Source: Acetobacteraceae bacterium (GTDB taxonomy: Bacteria; Pseudomonadota; Alphaproteobacteria; Acetobacterales; Acetobacteraceae). Taken from it: 64,000 bases of DNA. Position 1 is the stretch's first letter; each line of letters starts with the position of its first letter. Made by a program: the position numbers and the translations under genes. The stretch is from assembly GCA_027451405.1 (NCBI GenBank), contig DAIDJM010000014.1, forward strand, positions 1-64,000, read 5' to 3'. The notes below the pieces were generated by a model. It was not told the origin of the DNA. It ran no database searches and saw only the letters and a list, made by a program, of their open reading frames with translations. Shown piece after piece: positions 58,181 through 64,000 of the stretch.

Positions 58181-58951
58181 ATGACCAGCCTCGCCTTTCC
58201 GCTCTCCGGCCTTCTGGTCGGCCTCGTCGTTGGGCTCACCGGCGTCGGGGGCGGGTCGCTGATGACCCCGCTGCTGCTTGCCTTCGGCATTCACGCGCAT
58301 ACCGCGGTCGGGACGGACCTTCTCTATGCCGCCGCCACGAAGAGTGTCGGCACGATCGTGCATAATGCGAGCAACACCGTCGATTGGCGGATCGTCCGGC
58401 GGCTTGCCGTGGGCTCGGTCCCGGCCACGTTGATCACGCTGTTGTTGCTCTCGCATGTCGGCGCGCAGAGCCCGGCCGTGACGCATACGATCACCCTGGT
58501 TCTGGGCATTGCGCTGCTGCTCACGGCCGCCTCGATTTTCGGCCGCCGGATGCTGATCGACTGGGTGAGCGCGCGCTTCGGGGAACCATCCGATGCCCGC
58601 GCTGCCTGGATGACGACGCTGAGCGGCGCAATCCTGGGTGTGCTGGTGTCGCTCTCCTCGGTGGGCGCCGGCGCGCTCGGCGTCACCGCGCTCATCATTC
58701 TCTATCCGCGCATCCGCCTCGCCAAGATCGTGGGCTCGGACATTGCGCATGCAGTGCCGCTCACGCTCATCGCCGGGGCGGGGCATTGGATCCTGGGCGA
58801 CGTGAACTGGGCCCTGCTCGGCTCGCTGCTGATCGGCTCCATCCCCGGTATCCTGATCGGTAGCTACCTGGCACCGCGGCTGCCCGAGAACGGGCTGCGG
58901 CCGGTGCTCGGCGCGATCCTTCTGCTGGTGGGCGGCAAGCTGGTTTTTTGA
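58181..58951 (+). CDS. TauE/SafE family membrane permease
   Basis: A 256-residue polytopic membrane protein of the TauE/SafE family, linked to sulfite, sulfonate or organic anion export. The two related halves begin SGLLVGLVVGLTGVGGGSLMTPLLL and SGAILGVLVSLSSVGAGALGVTALIIL, with the VGGG/VGAG loops typical of the family, and about eight membrane segments. ATG 58181 has a GGAG eight to twelve bases upstream; GTG 58157 would add eight residues. Substrate unknown. Confidence 0.88.
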   Translation: MTSLAFPLSGLLVGLVVGLTGVGGGSLMTPLLLAFGIHAHTAVGTDLLYAAATKSVGTIVHNASNTVDWRIVRRLAVGSVPATLITLLLLSHVGAQSPAVTHTITLVLGIALLLTAASIFGRRMLIDWVSARFGEPSDARAAWMTTLSGAILGVLVSLSSVGAGALGVTALIILYPRIRLAKIVGSDIAHAVPLTLIAGAGHWILGDVNWALLGSLLIGSIPGILIGSYLAPRLPENGLRPVLGAILLLVGGKLVF

Positions 58952-58972
58952 GCCGACCCTTCTGATTCCGCC

Positions 58973-59713
58973 ATGACGCCGCAACGTCTCGACCGCGGGG
59001 ACGGGATCGCGCTCGCCTATGCGCTTGGCCCGGGGTCGCGCTGTCCTTCCGTTGTGTTCTTGCCCGGCTTCATGAGCGACATGACCGGCGACAAGGCGAG
59101 CGCCGTCGCCGGCTTCTGCGCGGCCCAGGGACACCCTTGTCTGCGGCTGGACTATTCCGGTCATGGCGCGAGCGGTGGGCGGTTCGAGGACGGCACGATC
59201 GGGCGCTGGACCGAAGACGCGCTGTTCCTCATCGACCGGCTCACCGACGGGCCGCTGGTGCTGATCGGCTCCTCCATGGGCGGATGGATCGCGCTCCGGA
59301 TCGCGCTCGCCCGCCCTGGACGCATCGCGGCGCTGATCGGCATTGCCGCCGCGCCCGATTTCACGGCCACGATGCCGGAGGCGGCGCGGGCGGCGATCCT
59401 GCGGGACGGTGCGCTGCGCGTGCCGAGCCGGTATGGCGGCGAGCAAGTCTTCACCCGCGCGCTGCTCGAGGACGGCGAGCGGCAGAGCGTCCTGCGGGCG
59501 CCAATCCCGATCGCATCGCCGGTGCGGCTGCTGCAGGGGCAACGCGACGACGACGTGCCCTGGGAGACTGCGCTGCGCCTCGCCGCGCGGCTCGATGGAC
59601 CCGATGTGCGAATCACACTCATCAAGGACGGCGATCACCGGCTCTCGCGGCCCGCCGACCTGGCACTCCTACGCGCGGTTCTTGCCGAGTTCCTCGGCGA
59701 GAATGGCGCGTAG
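58973..59713 (+). CDS. alpha/beta hydrolase (ABHD10-like)
   Basis: A 246-residue alpha/beta hydrolase. The nucleophile Ser is in GSSMGGWIA, the acid is probably the Asp in QGQRDDDVPWE, and the catalytic His is in KDGDHRLS. FLPGFMSDMTGDKA and RLDYSGHGASGGRFEDGT resemble acyl-protein thioesterase-like ABHD10 relatives. The substrate is unknown. Its 3' end overlaps the convergent SDR-like gene by 45 bases. Confidence 0.85.
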   Translation: MTPQRLDRGDGIALAYALGPGSRCPSVVFLPGFMSDMTGDKASAVAGFCAAQGHPCLRLDYSGHGASGGRFEDGTIGRWTEDALFLIDRLTDGPLVLIGSSMGGWIALRIALARPGRIAALIGIAAAPDFTATMPEAARAAILRDGALRVPSRYGGEQVFTRALLEDGERQSVLRAPIPIASPVRLLQGQRDDDVPWETALRLAARLDGPDVRITLIKDGDHRLSRPADLALLRAVLAEFLGENGA

Positions 59714-60532
59714 CCCCTCGCGGAAGCTGGGATAGGTCCAGGGCCGGTGCAGCGCCTGCTGGGTCGCGGCGCTCAGCACGCGGCGGTTTTCGCTCCAGAA
59801 GCTCAGCGCCATCTCGCTCATCGTGGTGCGGGCCTGCGCGAACGGCACCACCGGGGGAGGCGTCACGCCGAGCAGCCTTGCGGCCTCCTCGAGTACGGCA
59901 GCGCTTTCGGCGGGCGTGTCGTCGCTGAAATTGAGAACGCGCACCGAAGGCGGGGGATGGGCGATCGCGGCGAGCACGCCGCCGGCGATGTCGTCGCGAT
60001 GGATGCGGCCGAAGAGGTGGCCAGGCTTGAGGATGCGGCGGGCGCGGCCGGAGCGAATCTCGTCGAAGGCCGATCGGCCGGGCCCGTAGATGCCGGCGAG
60101 CCGCATCAGGTCGAGCGGGCGGCCCGCGGCGGCTTCGCGCCAGCCCTGCTCCGCGGCGAGCCGGCGGCGCGAGCGGTCGAGCCCTGGCGCAGGCTCGGTG
60201 GTTTCGCTGACGGCGGCGCCGCCGCGATCCCCGTAGACGCCCGTGGTGGAGAGATAGCCGATCCAGCGCAGCGCCGGCGCCTGTCGAACCGCCTCTCCGG
60301 CGGCGGCGAGCACCGGGTCGCCGGCCTCGCCGGGGGGCGCCGTGATCAGAAGATGGGTTGCCTCGCGCACCGCCTCGAACAAGGCGGCGAACGGCACCGG
60401 GCGGAGGCCGGCCGGCCAATCGCCGGTTTCGCGACGGAACGTGGCCGCCACCCGCATGCCCGCCCGAAGCGCCTGTTCGGCCACGGCTTTTCCGGAATAA
60501 CCGAGCCCGACGATCAGCAGTTCGTTACGCAC
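59669..60532 (-). CDS. NAD(P)-binding SDR-like protein
   Basis: A 287-residue Rossmann protein of the extended SDR/epimerase group. The dinucleotide motif is LIVGLGYSGKAVAEQ (GxGxxG), followed by YLSTTGVYGDRGG and MRLAGIYGPGRSAFDEI. Similar proteins are annotated as NAD-dependent epimerases or YeeZ-like. The canonical Tyr-x3-Lys pair is not obvious, so enzymatic function is uncertain. It overlaps the alpha/beta hydrolase gene by 45 bases at 3' ends. Confidence 0.82.
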   Translation of the reverse strand: MRNELLIVGLGYSGKAVAEQALRAGMRVAATFRRETGDWPAGLRPVPFAALFEAVREATHLLITAPPGEAGDPVLAAAGEAVRQAPALRWIGYLSTTGVYGDRGGAAVSETTEPAPGLDRSRRRLAAEQGWREAAAGRPLDLMRLAGIYGPGRSAFDEIRSGRARRILKPGHLFGRIHRDDIAGGVLAAIAHPPPSVRVLNFSDDTPAESAAVLEEAARLLGVTPPPVVPFAQARTTMSEMALSFWSENRRVLSAATQQALHRPWTYPSFREGLRAILAEELGKNRA

Positions 60533-60574
60533 CTTCGCTCCCGCTTCTAAGCTTGTGACCCCTAGCCTACATGG

Positions 60575-61378
60575 ATGGTCATGATCCCGAGAGCGGCCGC
60601 GGCACTATGCCTCGCCTGGCTGGCGCTGACGCCGGCCCGGGGCGCCCCGGCATCCGCCGATGAAACGCTGCCCATCCCCCCGGTGCCGCCGCGCATCGTC
60701 GAGGACGCGCAATATGATCGCTGCCTCGACATGCTGCCGGATGACCCGAGCGGCGCCGACGCGGCCGCGGCGGCCTGGGAGCAGCAGGGGGGCGGCGAGC
60801 CGGCGCGGCACTGCCGGGCGCTGGCCGCGATCGCGCTCGGCAATCCGGGCGATGGGGCGGCGATGCTGGATGCGCTGGCGGCTCGCAGCCATGCGCCCGC
60901 GGAGGCGCGTGCCGAGCTGTACGGGCAGGCCAGCCAGGCCTGGACCATGGCCGGCGCCGAAGCGGCGGCCTACCGGAGCGCCGCAGCGGCGATTGCGCTC
61001 CTGCCCGAGGATCCGGATCTGCGGGTGACCCACGCGGCGGCAGCGATCGCTGTCGGTCGGTTCACCGAAGCGGTGGGCGATCTCGACCTCGCGCTCGAGC
61101 TCGATCCGAAGCGCGCCGACGCGCTGACGCTGCGCGCTACCGCGGAACGTAACCTGGGGGCTCTCGGGCGGGCGGCCGCCGATATCGAGCGGGCCGCGTC
61201 GCTCGATCCGCAGAGTGCGGAGACGCTGCTCGAGCGCGGGATCATCCGCCAGCGCCGGGGCGACCTGGCCGGGGCACGGGACGATTGGACGCGCGCCGAG
61301 GCGCTCGACGAAGATTCGGAAACCGGCGATCTGGCCCGGCAAAATCTGGCCCTGCTGGAGGCCGGGCCGGTCCAGTAA
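60575..61378 (+). CDS. exported TPR protein
   Basis: A 267-residue protein with an N-terminal signal peptide (AAAALCLAWLALTPARGAPA). The middle has TPR-like units: TEAVGDLDLALELDPKRADALT, RAAADIERAASLDPQSAETLL and DLAGARDDWTRAEALDEDSET. An N-terminal YDRCLDML block with a Cys and a later HCR could form a disulfide. It is likely a periplasmic adaptor or lipoprotein-like scaffold; partners are unknown. It precedes the DUF1223 gene. Confidence 0.8.
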   Translation: MVMIPRAAAALCLAWLALTPARGAPASADETLPIPPVPPRIVEDAQYDRCLDMLPDDPSGADAAAAAWEQQGGGEPARHCRALAAIALGNPGDGAAMLDALAARSHAPAEARAELYGQASQAWTMAGAEAAAYRSAAAAIALLPEDPDLRVTHAAAAIAVGRFTEAVGDLDLALELDPKRADALTLRATAERNLGALGRAAADIERAASLDPQSAETLLERGIIRQRRGDLAGARDDWTRAEALDEDSETGDLARQNLALLEAGPVQ

Positions 61379-61417
61379 CGCCGGTAACCGGACCGCGGGG
61401 CGGAGCGTAATCCGGCC

Positions 61418-62077
61418 ATGCGCCTGCGCGGTATCGGTCTGCTGGTTGGATTGGCGGTGACGACGCCGGCATTCGCCGGACCGCATGTGCTGGAGCTGTT
61501 CACCTCGGAATCCTGCTCGTCCTGCCCGCCGGCGGACCGGTTGCTCGGGGAACTCGCGACAGAGCGCAGCGACGTGCTCGCGCTCGCCTTTCACGTCGAT
61601 TACTGGGACCAGCTCGGCTGGCGCGACCGGTTTTCCTCGCCGGACGCGACGGCGCGGCAACGTGCCTACGCGGAGCGGCTAGGCACGGAGGTCTATACAC
61701 CGGAACTGGTGATCGATGGGCAGGCGACCGCAGTAGGCTCAGACCGGCAAGCGGTGCTGACAGCGCTGCAACGGCCCGCGCCCGGCGTGGCGCTCGGGGC
61801 GACGGTTGCGGCCGGCAGGGTGGCAATCGAGGTCGGAAGCGGCCGGGGCCGAGCCGCGATCGTTCTGGTGGGATACGATCCGAGACGCGAGACCGCGGTG
61901 GGCGGCGGCGAAAATGGCGGCCGGAAGCTGGTGGAGTTCAATGTCGTGCGCAGCTTCGCGGTCGTCGGCCACTGGTCCGGGCGTCCGTTGCAGTTGCAGG
62001 CGGCCGCAGGTCCCGGCGAACGCCAGGCCGTCCTCCTCCAGAGTGCCGACGGCGCGATCCTCGCCAGCACCCGGTAG
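61418..62077 (+). CDS. DUF1223 (thioredoxin-like) exported protein
   Basis: A 219-residue exported protein with a signal peptide (LLVGLAVTTPAFAG) and an ESCSSCPPAD motif just after it, typical of DUF1223 thioredoxin-fold proteins. Further blocks are FHVDYWDQLGWRDRFSS and VYTPELVIDG. Redox activity through CSSC is plausible in the periplasm, but the family function is unknown. Its stop codon is immediately followed by repeat copy 8. Confidence 0.88.
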   Translation: MRLRGIGLLVGLAVTTPAFAGPHVLELFTSESCSSCPPADRLLGELATERSDVLALAFHVDYWDQLGWRDRFSSPDATARQRAYAERLGTEVYTPELVIDGQATAVGSDRQAVLTALQRPAPGVALGATVAAGRVAIEVGSGRGRAAIVLVGYDPRRETAVGGGENGGRKLVEFNVVRSFAVVGHWSGRPLQLQAAAGPGERQAVLLQSADGAILASTR

Positions 62078-62141
62078 AAGGGTCTGGGGCCTTACGGGCC
62101 CAGCGGATGGCAGAGGCTGAGCCTTTGCCCGCCGGAGGCAC
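62078..62141 (+). repeat. structured dispersed repeat, copy 8
   Basis: Starts directly at the DUF1223 stop. Hairpin 1 has CTGGG...CCCAG (62084-62103) with a changed loop, hairpin 2 has GGCAGAGGC/GCCTTTGCC, and the tail is CCGCCGGAGGC. The loop change TTTC to TTAC creates the stop codon of the glycosyltransferase gene on the other strand. Confidence 0.82.
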
Positions 62142-63153
62142 GTATCCGCCCCAAGGCCGCCCGCGCCGGCCCGATATCGAACCGGCGGGCCCGCTCCTGG
62201 CCCGCCGCGCTCAGCGCAGCCCGCAACGCGGCGTCCTGGCCGAGACGCGTCATGGCCGCCTCGAGGGATCCCGGCACGTCCGGGTCCGCATAGAGCGCCG
62301 CTTCGCCCGCAACCTCGCGGAGTCCACCCTTGGCGCTGCAGATGAGGGCGGCGCCATTGGCCATGGCTTCGAGCGCCACGAGCCCGAACGGTTCGGCCCA
62401 GCGGCTTGGCACCACCATCACGGCGGCCCGCGCCATGGCCTCCATCACAGCGGCGCGCGGCCGGTAGCCGAGCATGCCGATGCCAGCTTGTTCCGCTTCA
62501 GGACGAAGTTTGCGCAGGAACGGGGTATCCGGCGCCTCGGGATGAAAGCGGTCGGCACCGATCATGGCGGCGCGCCAGCCCGGCAGTCCGCGGAGCACGG
62601 TCCGGGCAGCGCGCACGAATGCGTCCGCGCCTTTGTCGGACACGATGCGGCCCGCGAACAGGAAGAGCGGCTCGCGCAGCGGCGGGGGCAAAGGCGGTGG
62701 CAGCGCGGCGAGATCGATCGAATTATGGAGCAGGAGAGCGCCGCTGCCGATGCTGTCTGGCAGACCGCTCATGAAACGGGCGCGCAAATAATCGGAGACG
62801 CAGATGACCTGCGTGCGCTCGAGCAGGCGGGCCCGGTGGTCGGGACGGCGCGCGCCCCGCATCGATTGCGGATCGTTGTGGAGAAAGAGCGCCACGCTGC
62901 TGTGAGGCAGTACGGAAACGGCGCGGTGCGCGAGATCGGCGCGGTTGTGAATCTCGACCCTAGTGGGGCGGAGACGGCGCAGCGCGGCCAGGACGCCAGC
63001 ATAGTAACGCGCGACGGCACCGAACGGCGGCCAGAGCGGGTTCGGGACCGGCTGATAGTGGCGCCCCGCAAAGGGTTCGGCGGCAAGCCGCTTGCCGATC
63101 ACGAGATCGCCCGGATCGCCAAGCGCATGCACCATCAGCCCGACCGCGCCCAC
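62092..63153 (-). CDS. glycosyltransferase family 4 (start probably further upstream)
   Basis: A GT4 transferase, 353 residues from GTG 63153, with LFLFAGRIVSDKGADAF and the donor motif EPFGLVALEAMANG (E-x7-E). The usual N-terminal strand would be absent from this start; the in-frame upstream sequence LIAAVLPPREGFSPDA restores it, and begins with CTG at 63201 overlapping the GST stop (CTGA). No ATG, GTG or TTG exists before that. The last ~17 residues (ASGGQRLSLCHPLGP) are encoded by repeat copy 8, so the C-terminus is acquired. The GST gene lies just upstream. Confidence 0.85.
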   Translation of the reverse strand: MGAVGLMVHALGDPGDLVIGKRLAAEPFAGRHYQPVPNPLWPPFGAVARYYAGVLAALRRLRPTRVEIHNRADLAHRAVSVLPHSSVALFLHNDPQSMRGARRPDHRARLLERTQVICVSDYLRARFMSGLPDSIGSGALLLHNSIDLAALPPPLPPPLREPLFLFAGRIVSDKGADAFVRAARTVLRGLPGWRAAMIGADRFHPEAPDTPFLRKLRPEAEQAGIGMLGYRPRAAVMEAMARAAVMVVPSRWAEPFGLVALEAMANGAALICSAKGGLREVAGEAALYADPDVPGSLEAAMTRLGQDAALRAALSAAGQERARRFDIGPARAALGRIRASGGQRLSLCHPLGP

Positions 63154-63197
63154 CGCGTCGGGCGAGAAACCCTCACGCGGCGGGAGGACGGCCGCGA

Positions 63198-63854
63198 TCA
63201 GGCCGCTTCGTATTTTTCGAGCCGCCAGGCGAGGGGTTCGGCGGCGGCAAGCTCATACCAGCGTGCCACCAGCGGATGCGTGCGCACCGCATCGCAATAG
63301 GCCCGGGCGAGGGGCGAGAGCTCCGGCGCGTAGGTCAGGAAGCGGGCAGTAACGGGGGCGAACATCGCGTCCGCGGCGCCGAAATCGGCGCCAAAGAGAT
63401 AGGAGCCGCCAGCCCCGTAAGCGGCGCGGGTTTCGGACCAGATGGTTTCGATCCGCGCGATGTCGGCGAGGCAATCCGGGGTCCGGCCACGGCCCGCAGC
63501 CCCCTCGCGGTCGAGCACCATCGGCATGGCCATGCGAAGCGCCCGGAAGCCCGCGTGCATCTCGGCGGCGATCGCGCGGGCCCAGGCGCGGGCACGGCGC
63601 TCGCTGGGCCAAAGCGGCGCGAATTCCGCGCAATACTCACAGATCGCGATGGACTCCCAGATTTGGGCGCCATCATGCTCGAGATAGGGAACGAGGCCAG
63701 CAGGCGTGGCAGCGGCAATCGCGCTCGTGGGACCGGGCGCGATCGGGATCACCACGTCCTCGACATCGAGTTCGGCGAGCCGCACCGCGAGCCAGCCGCG
63801 CAGCGACCAGCTCGAGTAGCGCCGTGTCCCGATCACGAGCCGGCCCTTCGCCAT
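63198..63854 (-). CDS. glutathione S-transferase family protein
   Basis: A 218-residue GST-like protein. The N-terminal thioredoxin-like domain has LVIGTRRYSSWSLRGWLA and AGLVPYLEHDGAQIWESIAICEY, the latter the usual glutathione-binding region with Glu-Ser. The C-terminal helical domain includes GADFGAADAMFAPV. ATG 63854 follows a strong AGGAGG. The reaction is not predictable; the family includes isomerases and detoxifying transferases. Confidence 0.92.
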   Translation of the reverse strand: MAKGRLVIGTRRYSSWSLRGWLAVRLAELDVEDVVIPIAPGPTSAIAAATPAGLVPYLEHDGAQIWESIAICEYCAEFAPLWPSERRARAWARAIAAEMHAGFRALRMAMPMVLDREGAAGRGRTPDCLADIARIETIWSETRAAYGAGGSYLFGADFGAADAMFAPVTARFLTYAPELSPLARAYCDAVRTHPLVARWYELAAAEPLAWRLEKYEAA

Positions 63855-63944
63855 CGTGTTCCTCCTGCCGACGCCGTTGTTGCGAGACAGGCCGAGCCGG
63901 TCAACCGGATGGACAGGGCGCGCAGCGCAGGGCAGAGCGGCGGC

Positions 63945-64000
63945 ATGATCGCACCGCTTCGCGTGCCCTGGGCGTTGCGGCGGCTCGCACGGCCCCATGC
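63945..64000 (+). CDS. possible start of a gene cut by window edge
   Basis: ATG 63945 begins an open frame of 18 codons (MIAPLRVPWALRRLARPH) to the end of the window, with a weak AGAG-type ribosome site nearby. It is too short to identify; it may be spurious. Confidence 0.2.
   Translation, partial: MIAPLRVPWALRRLARPH

Noticed and set aside
57587-59638. 683-codon minus-strand frame across GT4, TauE/SafE and hydrolase
   Set aside because: It covers three genes in both directions and lacks motifs; a composition artefact.

Overview
The window is GC-rich, densely packed bacterial chromosome, almost certainly from an alphaproteobacterium and most likely from Acetobacteraceae/Rhodospirillales. This rests on gene order and family content: rne / amiC-mrcA-prfB, ffh-rpsP-rimM-trmD-rplS-leuCDB, acnA opposite ccmAB, rph-rdgB near hemW, and ilvE opposite a MarR/OmpR/kinase set resembling petP-petR. 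No rRNA, tRNA, CRISPR array, prophage or complete insertion sequence was seen. The only clear mobile-element trace is the first bases of an IS630-like transposase at the left edge.

Layout. 0-2.5 kb: polyprenyl diphosphate synthase, DUF2007 protein, TrmN6-like methyltransferase and a small unknown. 2.7-5.6 kb: class I ribonucleotide reductase nrdA-nrdB behind a pair of NrdR-like boxes, opposite a secreted GH5-like protein. 7.4-12.5 kb: FAD oxidoreductase, fumarase C, LysR/WrbA pair, DUF2945 gene. 12.8-18.1 kb: aconitase, ccmAB, folE, DUF1877. 18.1-23.6 kb: TPR + DUF3142 pair, histidine phosphatase, ABC-2 exporter. 23.7-31.9 kb: rph-rdgB, an intruding acyltransferase, hemW, secD-secF, a degenerate receiver/EAL protein, and a solitary Rieske gene. 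32-37.7 kb: exopolysaccharide locus (Wzz/GumC-like, WecB-type transferase, polymerase-like membrane protein, kinase-like protein without P-loop, priming sugar transferase). 37.8-45.5 kb: prfB with programmed frameshift, PBP1A, amidase and RNase E. 45.5-49 kb: ilvE, MarR, response regulator, kinase. 49.2-55.8 kb: leuB-leuD-leuC-rplS-trmD-rimM-rpsP-ffh. 55.9-64 kb: glycosyltransferases, TauE/SafE permease, hydrolase, SDR, TPR, DUF1223 and a GST.

The least expected signal is a dispersed family of short structured repeats. At least eight copies (about 7.4, 12.2, 12.7, 16.8, 21.4, 49.1, 55.9 and 62.1 kb) share a head ending in a GGGGCC/GGCCCC hairpin, a second hairpin of the GGCAGAG/CTCTGCC type, and a tail CCGCCGGAGGC. 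All lie at 3' ends of genes, often abutting or supplying the stop codon. Two copies encode the C-terminal tail of a neighbouring protein, and two nearly identical inverted copies bracket the DUF2945 gene together with two further large hairpins.

Other points to check are the textbook RF2 frameshift site, two NrdR-like boxes three helical turns apart, a probable CTG start in a glycosyltransferase, loss of usual catalytic residues in the GH5-like protein, and the P-loop-less kinase relative inside the polysaccharide operon. Functional calls rest on recognising families in the translated sequence; no database search was run.
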